Positions 6,743 through 12,825 of a DNA stretch of 12,825 nt are shown in pieces; position 1 is the first letter of the stretch, and every line of letters begins with the position of its first letter. Both the position numbers and the translations under genes were made by a program. Origin of the DNA: Natrialbaceae archaeon B1-Br10_E2g27 (GTDB taxonomy: Archaea > Halobacteriota > Halobacteria > Halobacteriales > Natrialbaceae); contig LKMM01000037.1 in assembly GCA_001563885.1 (NCBI GenBank), positions 1 to 12,825 of the forward strand, in the 5' to 3' direction. The notes under the pieces are model-generated. The model had not been told where the DNA came from and searched no databases. It was given only the letters and a program-made list of their open reading frames with translations.

Positions 6743-7858
6743 GTGGCCAAGACGGCCGCTTCCCACCTCGAGGAGACGCTGGGTGCCGAACTCACAGCCA
6801 GCGACGCGACCGTGTTCGTCTGTGTTGGGCGCGGCGACGACCCCGACGTTCGGTACTGTTTGCAACGGGCCACCCGGCGCGAACCCGATTCGGTCTCGGA
6901 GACGGGAACGAGCGGTGAGCCGCCGTGGCAGTTGCCATCCACATCCCGACGCTATGCAGTTGCGTACGACCGTGAGCGATGGCACGTCCACGCCGACACG
7001 CCATCGGGCCGACCTGCCGAGGCGCTCGCGACCGCTCTCGCCGAGTGTGGCCACACCGACGTTCTCACGCCGGCGACGGTTCCCCACGACGCCGCACTCT
7101 ATCTCGAAGGGGCCGGCTGTTCGCTCGCGTCGACCGACGCCCACACGCGAGCGCGCGCGAGAAAAACGAGCGCCGAACGCGAACAGATCGCAGCCACAGG
7201 GGCCACAGCGAAGGCGGCTCTCGAGCGTGGGGCCGCGTTACTCGCAGACACAACGCCCAACGGCCACACGCTCGAGATAGAGGGGACAGCACTGACGGCC
7301 GACGCGCTTCGGGGAGCGATCGACGAGGCCATCGTCGCTGCGGGTGCGTTTCCGGCCGGGCACACGACGATCGAGTCCACGAGCGAACGGCTCCGAGCGG
7401 GGGAGCCGATCGTCGTCGCAGTCTCTCCACGAACGGCAGACGGCTATCACAGTCGGCTGGTTCGAACGTTCGTCGTCGAGGGAACCGGCGGCGAGGAACG
7501 ACGTGCCCACGTCGGCCTCACCCACGCTTTCCGTTCTACTCAGGCGATGCTCACCGCCGACACCCACACCGTCGGGGCGGTCGAAGCCGACCTCGAAGCC
7601 GAAATCCGGGCGTTCGGCTTCGGCAACCCCGACGCCGTCGTCACCAACGTCTCGGGTATCGGCCTCGAGCCCCAGGAGCATCCACTCGAGGCGAGCGAGG
7701 AAATCGAACCCGACAGCGTGCTCAGACTCGAGGCCGCAGCCCGCCTCGAGGCCGGCGGCTGGATTCGGCTCGCTGACACCCTCGTGGCCTCTGCAGACGG
7801 TGTCGAGTGGCTTCCTTCGACCCCGCGGTCGCTCGAGCCGGCCGCCTGGCTCGAGTAG
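6743..7858 (+). CDS. M24 (Xaa-Pro peptidase-like) protein with degenerate metal site, probable pseudo-peptidase
   Basis: A 371-aa protein from GTG 6743. Residues 1-125 resemble the creatinase/prolidase N-terminal domain; about 140-360 follow the pita-bread fold of M24 peptidases, recognised by ARKTSAEREQI, GYHSRLVRTFVVEG, SGIGLEPQEHP and GVEWL. In active members five residues (D, D, H, E, E) bind two metals. Aligning by eye, these correspond here to A226 (expected D in 'GDxVLxD'), R238 (D of 'YxSDxTRT'), S304 (H of 'GHGIGL'), E330 (kept) and A344 (E of 'R-I-E-D'). Four of five are lost, as is the His of 'HExP' (Q311). Hydrolytic activity is therefore unlikely, and a binding or scaffolding role, as for the inactive M24 domain of eukaryotic Spt16, is possible. 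The reading frame is intact with normal codon use, so this is not a decaying gene. It follows the helicase by 3 nt and is probably cotranscribed. Confidence 0.85.
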   Translation: MAKTAASHLEETLGAELTASDATVFVCVGRGDDPDVRYCLQRATRREPDSVSETGTSGEPPWQLPSTSRRYAVAYDRERWHVHADTPSGRPAEALATALAECGHTDVLTPATVPHDAALYLEGAGCSLASTDAHTRARARKTSAEREQIAATGATAKAALERGAALLADTTPNGHTLEIEGTALTADALRGAIDEAIVAAGAFPAGHTTIESTSERLRAGEPIVVAVSPRTADGYHSRLVRTFVVEGTGGEERRAHVGLTHAFRSTQAMLTADTHTVGAVEADLEAEIRAFGFGNPDAVVTNVSGIGLEPQEHPLEASEEIEPDSVLRLEAAARLEAGGWIRLADTLVASADGVEWLPSTPRSLEPAAWLE

Positions 7859-7890
7859 TGACTCTGATAGCCACGACGGTCCCACCGGAG

Positions 7891-7946
7891 TTTTTATGCT
7901 GGGGGTAAGATCTCAGACAGGTGAACTAGGAGATAGAGCTATTAGG
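7891..7946 (+). promoter_or_regulatory. Promoter region of the antiporter gene (two candidate boxes)
   Basis: The 135-bp gap before the antiporter has two A/T-rich elements. TTTTTATG at 7891-7898 would give a leader of about 70 nt; GAGCTATTAGG near 7936-7946 would give about 25 nt. The second overlaps a small dyad, ATAG-AG-CTAT (7933-7942). GGTGGTGA at 7984-7991, just before ATG 7994, could act as a weak ribosome binding site, favouring a leadered transcript. Which box is used cannot be decided here. Confidence 0.4.
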
Positions 7947-7993
7947 CAGTGGGCAACTGTTCCCCGATCTCACCGACCGACCGGGTGGTGACG

Positions 7994-9757
7994 ATGACTG
8001 ACGTTGCATTGCTTACCGCACTGGCGGTCCTATTCGTCGTCGTCGGACCATTGCTGTTGATCGCAAAGGGTCTCCGGCTATCGCTTATTCCCTCGCTTAT
8101 CCTGGCCGGATTGCTCGTTGGACAACTCGGTATCATCGACGAGCAACTCATGCTCGAACTCGCCCGGCTCGGGATCGCATTTCTCGTCTTCACCTTCAGC
8201 GTAAAGCTCCACACCGAACGGGTTCGAACGGTCGTCTCTGATACTGAACTCGTCACGATCATCCAGGCGTTCGTCCTCGGTATCCTTGGGACGCTCCTGG
8301 TGGTTCTGGTCGGTTTCGTCCTGGAACTGGAGATCGTCGGCGACGTCTCGCTCGAAGAGCCGTTGACGATCGACCAGGCACTGTTCGTCGGAATCGCAGC
8401 CGCGCTTTCCTCGACGATCGTCGGCACTGCGTTATTTACGAGACCACAGAGTGACATCGTCCACGATTACCTCTCGGGTGAGATCGATTCGTTCAGTGAC
8501 CTGCTGGCAGTGGTTCTCTTGCTCGTCGTCAGTGCCGGGGCTTTCGCGCTCGAGCCGATCGCAACCCAACTCGGCTACGGTGTCATGCTCTTGGCTACGG
8601 CAGTCATCGTCAACCGGTATTGCTTCGGCCTCATCGACCGTCTGGCCAGTGGATCCGACGAGGCGATGCTCATCAGCATCGTCGCGCTGTTGATCGTCTT
8701 CCTCGCTGCGGCGGAGTTTCTCGAGACCTCGATCGTCGTCGGCGCGTTCGCCGCCGGGGTCGCGGTCAGAGACAATCCCGTCGAGTACTCGGAGGTGTTC
8801 AACGGGCTGACTTCAATCCAGGAGTTTTTCGTCGCCATATTCTTTGTCACCGTTGGGGCACTCGCGGCCGATATCGGCTCGTTCGTCCCCGTCGTCACAA
8901 TCGCCTTCGGACTCGTGGTCCTGACAGTTGTGCTCAAGCCGATCGTTATCGGGACCTTGCTCGTCTATTATGGCTACGACAGACGATCTGCAACGCTCAC
9001 CGGACTCGATTTAGATCACGTCGGTGAGTTCAGCGTCATCGTCGCCATCGAGGCGGTCGTCCTCGGACTCCTGATCCAGCCGGTGTTCGAGGCGATTATC
9101 CTCGCGGCTGCGGTGTCGATGATCCTCTCGAATCTGACCCACACGTACGATGAAGAAATTTATGGATCCGTCGTCAGCCGCGGCTGGCTCGGACAACCCT
9201 ACCACGACGTCGAAGACTGGAACGCCGTCTCCGAGGATATCGCCGACCATGTCGTCATTGTCGGCTACGGCCGACAGGGCCGACGGCTCGTCGAGTTCTG
9301 TGAGGAAATCGACCAGCCCTATGTCGTCATAGAGAACAACCCACAGGCGCTGTCCGATCTCCGGGCCGACTGTGACGCCTACGTCTTTGGCGACGCGACC
9401 GAGCCCGAAACGGCAGGCGTAGCCAACCTCGAGGCGGCGCGGCTCGTTATCTCGACGGCCGACTCCAAGCCCATTTCGGCGTATTTCCTCTCGTTTACCG
9501 ACAGCGTTGACGTCATCGTCCGGACCAGGGAACTGCCGATGGCTGCTGCCCTCCTCGAGCGAGGGGCCACGTACGTCATCGTCCCAGACCTACTGGCAGC
9601 CGACCAACTCGCCGAGAACCTCGAGGCACTTCTGACTGGCGCGTACGACCGCGAGGAACTCCGGGCAGCGAGTAGGCGGGACCTCGACGTCGAGCGTGCC
9701 CCACCGCGTCCGTCCAGTGGGGGATCGGCATACGCGGGGACGTTCGACGATCAGTAG
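7994..9757 (+). CDS. CPA2 (Kef/YbaL-type) cation:proton antiporter with RCK-N domain
   Basis: A 587-aa integral membrane protein. Residues 1-390 hold about 12-13 hydrophobic helices of the Na+/H+ exchanger CPA2 fold. Landmarks are AALSSTIVGTALF, FSDLLAVVLLL with D169 at the place of the ion-binding acid (QD in KefC), EFFVAIFFVTVGALAADI, and GEFSVIVA (GEF 344-346). The C-terminal part is a TrkA-N/RCK Rossmann domain beginning HVVIVGYGRQGRRL (GYGRQG 424-429) with E447 ending the second strand, which favours NAD(H). No TrkA-C/RCK-C domain follows; the protein ends in an Arg/Pro/Ser-rich tail. It probably exchanges K+ or Na+ for protons across the cytoplasmic membrane under nucleotide control. 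Ion specificity cannot be read from sequence. ATG 7994 is preferred because the hydrophobic helix starts there; in-frame GTGs at 7985 and 7988 are possible. It is convergent with the 44-aa gene, 10 nt apart. Confidence 0.9.
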   Translation: MTDVALLTALAVLFVVVGPLLLIAKGLRLSLIPSLILAGLLVGQLGIIDEQLMLELARLGIAFLVFTFSVKLHTERVRTVVSDTELVTIIQAFVLGILGTLLVVLVGFVLELEIVGDVSLEEPLTIDQALFVGIAAALSSTIVGTALFTRPQSDIVHDYLSGEIDSFSDLLAVVLLLVVSAGAFALEPIATQLGYGVMLLATAVIVNRYCFGLIDRLASGSDEAMLISIVALLIVFLAAAEFLETSIVVGAFAAGVAVRDNPVEYSEVFNGLTSIQEFFVAIFFVTVGALAADIGSFVPVVTIAFGLVVLTVVLKPIVIGTLLVYYGYDRRSATLTGLDLDHVGEFSVIVAIEAVVLGLLIQPVFEAIILAAAVSMILSNLTHTYDEEIYGSVVSRGWLGQPYHDVEDWNAVSEDIADHVVIVGYGRQGRRLVEFCEEIDQPYVVIENNPQALSDLRADCDAYVFGDATEPETAGVANLEAARLVISTADSKPISAYFLSFTDSVDVIVRTRELPMAAALLERGATYVIVPDLLAADQLAENLEALLTGAYDREELRAASRRDLDVERAPPRPSSGGSAYAGTFDDQ

Positions 9758-9767
9758 CGAGGCCAGA

Positions 9768-9902
9768 TCACTCGACGGTGTCGGACTGGTCGTAGCTTGT
9801 GAATCCCTCGAGTGCCGTCTTGAGGCGATCTTCGGACGGCGGCTCTGACTCGAGTTCGCCGCCGAACTCGACGACGACCTGTCGTTGGTCTCCGAGCATC
9901 AT
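9768..9902 (-). CDS. Acidic 44-aa small protein coupled to the HAD phosphatase gene
   Basis: A short gene from ATG 9902 to TGA 9768-9770. It encodes 44 residues beginning MMLGDQRQVVVEFGGELE and ending SYDQSDTVE, with about 11 acidic residues and no cysteine, membrane segment or signal peptide. The first part suggests a beta-strand pair (QVVVEFGGEL), the middle a short amphipathic helix (EDRLKTALEGF). Support for reality: its ATG overlaps the TGA of the upstream HAD gene (ATGA, 9899-9902), the haloarchaeal acidic composition and G/C third positions match its neighbours, and it fills the gap between two genes almost exactly, leaving 10 nt to the antiporter stop. A second ATG follows immediately, giving 43 aa. 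I do not recognise the family. Coupling suggests a partner or modulator of the phosphatase, which is inference only. Confidence 0.68.
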   Translation of the reverse strand: MMLGDQRQVVVEFGGELESEPPSEDRLKTALEGFTSYDQSDTVE

Positions 9903-10600
9903 CGCACGATCTCGAGTAGTTCGTCGACCGCGTTGATTGTGTGGTCCGGGGTCCGACGCGTCTCGGCCTCAGTGGGCGGATCGGCGTTGAACAACACCGT
10001 CTCGAGGCCAACCGCGTTCGCACCGGCGATATCCGCAGCCACAGAGTCGCCAACCATCACCGTCCTCGAGGCGTCGACGCCCAGTCTGACCAGCGGATAG
10101 GTAAACATCACCGAGCCTGGCTTCTCCCGGCCCATTTCCTCGGAGGTGACGAGCAAGTCGACTGCGGACTCGAGCCCCGTCACCTCGAGTTTCCGCAACT
10201 GGATGTGCGTCGTCAGATTGGTCACGATGGCGACGGCGACCCCTGCATCCTGGAGACACTCGAGTGTCTTTTCGACGCCACAGAACAGTTCGATTGCGTC
10301 GATGTAGCCGTCCCAGAAGGCATCGCCGAACGTGCGGGCGTCACCAGCGCGGAGCGTTCCGGTATGGGCCTCGAGGCCGCGTTTGAAATACAGATACCGT
10401 TCGTGGGAGGCTGCAGTTCCCGAGAGGTCGCGTTTGATGTCGGCTCGGCCAGCCTGATACAGGGCCTCGAAAGCCTCCCGATCGAAAGCATAGCCCAACT
10501 CGCGTGCGGCCTCGAAGGCGGCCTGTTTGCCCGCCTCGTTACAGGGCGGGTACGGATACAGGGTGTCGTCGAGGTCGAACAAGACTGCGTCGACGCGCAT
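9899..10600 (-). CDS. HAD-superfamily (subfamily IA) phosphatase
   Basis: A 233-aa haloacid dehalogenase-type hydrolase. Motif I is DLDDT (9-13), with nucleophile D9 and acid/base D11; motif II is the Thr of IVTN (T127); motif III is K160 in GREKPG; motif IV is GDSVAAD (D185, D190). A helical cap of type C1 lies between motifs I and II (residues 18-95). All catalytic residues are present, so it should be an active Mg2+-dependent phosphatase of a small phosphorylated metabolite. The substrate is not evident; members of this group include phosphoglycolate and nucleotide phosphatases. Length is normal. ATG 10600 places the nucleophile at residue 9, as usual. A weak A/T patch (ACAAATT, 10623-10629) sits about 26 nt upstream and AGTATATC at 10643-10650 is an alternative. 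It overlaps the downstream 44-aa gene by ATGA. Confidence 0.92.
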   Translation of the reverse strand: MRVDAVLFDLDDTLYPYPPCNEAGKQAAFEAARELGYAFDREAFEALYQAGRADIKRDLSGTAASHERYLYFKRGLEAHTGTLRAGDARTFGDAFWDGYIDAIELFCGVEKTLECLQDAGVAVAIVTNLTTHIQLRKLEVTGLESAVDLLVTSEEMGREKPGSVMFTYPLVRLGVDASRTVMVGDSVAADIAGANAVGLETVLFNADPPTEAETRRTPDHTINAVDELLEIVR

Positions 10601-10663
10601 ACCACGGGTGGTCGCCGAGGGGACAAATTCCTACGGGTTGGGAGTATATCTCGAGAAACGTGG

Positions 10664-11332
10664 TCAGAGCCACTTTGCGCCGACGTCGTCTAGCTCGTCG
10701 TTGTATCTGGCGATGTTGATCACAAGTGGCGTGACGGCCTCGATTTCGGCGGCGTTTGCCAGTGGACCGACGTCGAGTGTGCGAAGTCCGTCGATCTCGT
10801 TCGAGAGGGAAATGACGGTTCGTTTGGCATCCTCGTCATCGGCGACGACGAGCGTATCCAGGTCGAACTCGACGGAGAGATCGGCGAGTTTGCCGGCTGC
10901 GAGATTGTGGTAGGCACCGACGATCGGGACCGCTTCGGGGGCACGCTGGGCGACGAGTTCGGTGACGCTGCCGACTCCTGGTGGGTGATAATGCATGCCG
11001 TCCTCGTCGCCTTTCATTCCGACGGCGGGCGTAACGAGGATGGTGTCTTCGTCCAGATTATCCGCGACGGCCTCAACCGTATCACCGGCGTAATAGGGTG
11101 GGACCGAGAGAACGACGATATCGGCCCGGTCGGCCGCCATCTCGTTTGCAAAGCCTTTGATGTTGGCCTCGACGCCGTGGTCTTCCAGAACGGCCTCGTA
11201 CTCCTCGACTGCATCGCGTGCCTTCTCGGGATCGCGCGAGCCGATGAGAATCTCGTGGTCGGTGTCACGCCCAAACCGAAGCGCCAGTCCTTCGCCAATG
11301 TCGCCAGTACCGCCGAGTAGTGCGATTCGCAT
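10664..11332 (-). CDS. npdG: F420-dependent NADP reductase (NADPH:F420 oxidoreductase)
   Basis: A 222-aa enzyme that transfers hydride between reduced coenzyme F420 and NADP+, linking the F420 pool to NADPH in the cytosol. The N-terminal Rossmann loop is LLGGTGDIGEGLA (G7-G-T-G-D-I-G13). GSRDPEKA (31-38) follows the second strand; its Ser/Arg and the Thr of the loop are placed to hold the 2'-phosphate of NADP. VPIVGAYHNLAAGKLADL and the C-terminal IDGLRTLDVGPLANAAEIE...LVINIARYN match the archaeal Fno/NpdG family, and the length is close to that of the Archaeoglobus enzyme as I remember it. ATG 11332 is chosen because the Rossmann strand starts at once and a TATA box lies 28 nt upstream; the in-frame ATG at 11392 would span that promoter. 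The HAD gene follows after 63 nt on the same strand and may have its own promoter. Confidence 0.93.
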   Translation of the reverse strand: MRIALLGGTGDIGEGLALRFGRDTDHEILIGSRDPEKARDAVEEYEAVLEDHGVEANIKGFANEMAADRADIVVLSVPPYYAGDTVEAVADNLDEDTILVTPAVGMKGDEDGMHYHPPGVGSVTELVAQRAPEAVPIVGAYHNLAAGKLADLSVEFDLDTLVVADDEDAKRTVISLSNEIDGLRTLDVGPLANAAEIEAVTPLVINIARYNDELDDVGAKWL

Positions 11333-11354
11333 ACCCGCCTCTCGGGACGGCACC

Positions 11355-11364
11355 CCGATAAAAG
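11355..11364 (-). promoter_or_regulatory. TATA box of npdG
   Basis: Read on the - strand, CTTTTATCGG (TTTTATC at 11357-11363) is centred about 28 nt upstream of ATG 11332. No Shine-Dalgarno separates them, so a leaderless transcript is likely. This element decides against the longer npdG reading from 11392. Confidence 0.65.
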
Positions 11365-11410
11365 ACGCGAAGACCACGGATATGGCCGCCATTTCCCACG
11401 GTATCGAAAG

Positions 11411-11426
11411 CCAGTGGTGACACTGG
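11411..11426 (-). terminator. Possible hairpin after the secreted-protein gene
   Basis: CCAGTG-GTGA-CACTGG is a perfect 6-bp inverted repeat with a 4-nt loop. On the - strand it lies about 27 nt downstream of the stop at 11453 and about 47 nt before the npdG TATA box, so it could mark the end of the upstream transcript. No poly-T tract follows, so the call is weak; an operator for npdG is an alternative. Confidence 0.3.
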
Positions 11427-11452
11427 ATTCCTCGAGTCGACAGCCACCAGCA

Positions 11453-12754
11453 TCAGGTCTCGACGTCGACGGTCACCTCGTCATCGTCGTCCGGCCCGAT
11501 CACGCGGACCGGAAACGACTGCGGCTGTGTGACTGGATACGTCTCGAACGACAGCGTCGCCGCACCTGACTCGCCACCCTCGAGGGCGATCAGTTGGGTG
11601 TCGACGACTTCGGGATCGTGGCCAACCTCGAGTTCGAGCGTTTGCTCGGTTGCCTCGGAGCCGTCGTTTGTGACGTCGACGATCACCTCGAGGGTATCGC
11701 CAGCCTCGACGGGAGCGTTCGTCGATCGGATGTCGACCGACACACCTTCTGAGTCCTCGGCCTCGAGTAACTCCCAGCCGGGATCGAACGACGTACTCGC
11801 CGTCCCGTCGGCGGCGATGACCCAGGGGACGACCAGACAGGTATGACAGAACGAATCGGTCGACAGCGTCGCCGTATCTGTCCCACCGTCGAGTTCGTCA
11901 CTCTCGAGGATCGTATCGGCCTGGGTGAGCCACCAGACGACACGGTCGAGGTCGCCATCTGGGTCGGTCGCGGTAATCGAAACCTCATACGACTCCCCGC
12001 GAGCGAGCGCTAGGGTGTCGATATCGGGCTGGCGGCCGTCGATCGTTGGGGAACTGTTTCCGCCCGCAGTAACCTCGATGTCCCAGGTGGCGACGTAGGT
12101 GCCCTCGTCAGTGAGAACCGCCGCGGCGACCTCGCGATTCCCTCCCTCCTCGAAGGTGTAAGTCCAGTACGCAGCGCCGACCTCGCCGAAGTACGCCGCC
12201 TCCCACGGCCCGCCGACGCCCCCACTTTCCTGGTTGCCGTCGAGCCACCAGATGGTCTGCTGGCGCTCGCCGGGGACGACCGCCCCGGCCTCGAAGAACA
12301 CCTCGGTTCCCGGCTCGACCGTGAGGTCGGAATCGGGACTCGAGTCGGGAAGCGCCGAGGCCCCAGTTACGCCCACCAGCGTCTCGTCGGCCCGGAAATC
12401 GGTTTCGACCCGAACGGGAAACGTCTGGTCGTCGGAAACCGGATAGGTGTAAAACCCCTGTCTGACGGTTTCAGTCTCGCCCGCCGGCACGGTGAGCTCC
12501 CGGCGTTCGATTCGCTCTTCGTCGTCGCCGACGAACAACTCCAGACCCGTCCTGATATCCGCTCCTGTCGTGTTGGTGAGTTCGGTCTGCACGCGCAGAT
12601 ACTCGCCGGCAGGAACGGTGTCAGTCTCGGCGATAGAAACCTCGAGATCGGTCGTTGCTGCTTGAGTGCTCGCACCCGTTTTACCGAGTGCCCCAACCAG
12701 GAGCCCACCTGCAGTGGCTCCCACGAAGACGCGTCGTCGCACTGGATCGTCCAT
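11453..12754 (-). CDS. Tat-exported extracellular protein with four Ig-like (CARDB/PKD-type) domains
   Basis: A 433-aa acidic protein with a twin-arginine signal: VRRRVFVGATAGGLLVGALG (RR at 7-8), hydrophobic core 9-23, probable cleavage near residue 30-34. No Cys follows the signal, so it is not a lipoprotein. The mature part looks like four beta-sandwich domains in mirror order: CARDB-like A1 (about 36-130, containing FYTYPVSDDQTFPVRV), PKD-like B1 (143-232, with TIWWLDG), PKD-like B2 (236-320, with DPDGDLDRVVWWL), and CARDB-like A2 (336-430, with FETYPVTQPQSFPVRV). The only cysteines are C303 and C306 in FCHTC within B2. No catalytic motif or C-terminal anchor (PGF or membrane helix) is present, so it is probably released or held non-covalently at the surface, perhaps in adhesion or binding. 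It is preceded by its own promoter and is not obviously in an operon. Confidence 0.85.
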   Translation of the reverse strand: MDDPVRRRVFVGATAGGLLVGALGKTGASTQAATTDLEVSIAETDTVPAGEYLRVQTELTNTTGADIRTGLELFVGDDEERIERRELTVPAGETETVRQGFYTYPVSDDQTFPVRVETDFRADETLVGVTGASALPDSSPDSDLTVEPGTEVFFEAGAVVPGERQQTIWWLDGNQESGGVGGPWEAAYFGEVGAAYWTYTFEEGGNREVAAAVLTDEGTYVATWDIEVTAGGNSSPTIDGRQPDIDTLALARGESYEVSITATDPDGDLDRVVWWLTQADTILESDELDGGTDTATLSTDSFCHTCLVVPWVIAADGTASTSFDPGWELLEAEDSEGVSVDIRSTNAPVEAGDTLEVIVDVTNDGSEATEQTLELEVGHDPEVVDTQLIALEGGESGAATLSFETYPVTQPQSFPVRVIGPDDDDEVTVDVET

Positions 12755-12776
12755 ATCGCTCGCTACTCACTGATTC

Positions 12777-12787
12777 CGATAAAAACA
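12777..12787 (-). promoter_or_regulatory. TATA box of the secreted-protein gene
   Basis: On the - strand the sequence is TGTTTTTATCG (TTTTTATC at 12778-12785), centred about 27 nt upstream of ATG 12754, consistent with leaderless transcription. Beyond it, 12788-12825 holds no recognisable gene on either strand. Confidence 0.65.
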
Positions 12788-12825
12788 CACAGACAGTTGC
12801 GCACCCAAGGGCGTATTACTCGCTC

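Noticed and set aside
5690..7144. 484-codon open frame on the - strand across the helicase and M24-like genes
   Set aside because: It spans two recognised genes, has no motif, and arises from GC-biased third positions of the sense frames.
6327..7280. 317-codon + frame overlapping the end of the helicase and the M24-like gene
   Set aside because: Ser/Arg/Pro-rich frame-shift shadow that runs through helicase motifs V and VI read in another frame.
7933..7942. ATAG-AG-CTAT dyad in the antiporter promoter gap
   Set aside because: Arms of only 4 bp; expected by chance in A/T-rich promoter DNA.
7896..7991. 31-codon upstream ORF (MLGVRSQTGEL...) before the antiporter, ending 2 nt before its ATG
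   Set aside because: Its ATG lies inside the candidate TATA box TTTTTATG, so it would not be in the transcript from that box; no other support.
1..12825. Search for CRISPR arrays, tRNA/rRNA genes, insertion sequences, integrases, toxin-antitoxin pairs or defence genes
   Set aside because: No regularly spaced repeats, no tRNA-like cloverleaf noted, no transposase or integrase motifs, and all sizeable genes are explained by other families.

Overview
The window looks like chromosomal DNA of a halophilic archaeon (class Halobacteria). GC is high, the encoded proteins are strongly acidic (runs of Asp/Glu in nearly every gene), several genes have a T/A-rich box about 27 nt upstream of the start codon with no Shine-Dalgarno (leaderless archaeal promoters), and the families are haloarchaeal: Tfx regulator, UbaA/SAMP activator, zinc-finger micro-proteins and F420:NADP reductase. 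CTCGAG is very abundant and CTAG scarce, as in many Natrialbales-like genomes; the exact genus cannot be read from this window. No rRNA, tRNA, CRISPR array, insertion sequence or phage gene was seen, and no gap exceeds 300 bp without a gene.

Layout. 1-2669: a MoxR/DUF58-type module. The last 34 codons of an upstream protein (probably DUF58) overlap by 4 nt with a large polytopic membrane protein on +, and the MoxR AAA+ ATPase converges on it from the - strand with directly abutting stop codons. 2812-4183: a Tfx-family regulator (+) convergent with the E1-like enzyme UbaA (-). 4327-7858: four + genes: two tiny CxxC/CxxC zinc-finger proteins (61 and 52 aa), each with its own TATA box, then a UvrD/Rep-type SF1A helicase followed 3 nt later, in the same frame, by an M24 'pita-bread' protein whose metal ligands are mostly replaced, so it is probably not a peptidase. 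7994-9757: a CPA2/Kef-type cation:proton antiporter with a C-terminal NAD-binding RCK domain (+). 9768-12754: four - genes: a 44-aa acidic small protein coupled by ATGA to a HAD phosphatase, then F420-dependent NADP reductase, then a Tat-exported extracellular protein with a mirrored four-domain Ig-like layout.

How the genes fit together. The window is mostly housekeeping and conserved-hypothetical haloarchaeal content rather than a defence island or mobile element. The clear functional units are MoxR + DUF58 + membrane protein (AAA+/VWA-type chaperone module), helicase + pseudo-M24 protein (probable operon), and HAD phosphatase + small protein (translationally coupled). The least explained elements are the degenerate M24 protein paired with the helicase, the unannotated-looking 44-aa protein, and the symmetric secreted protein with a single CxxC pair. 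I did not find convincing evidence of a new multi-gene system, but the helicase / pseudo-M24 / zinc-finger neighbourhood is the best candidate for follow-up.
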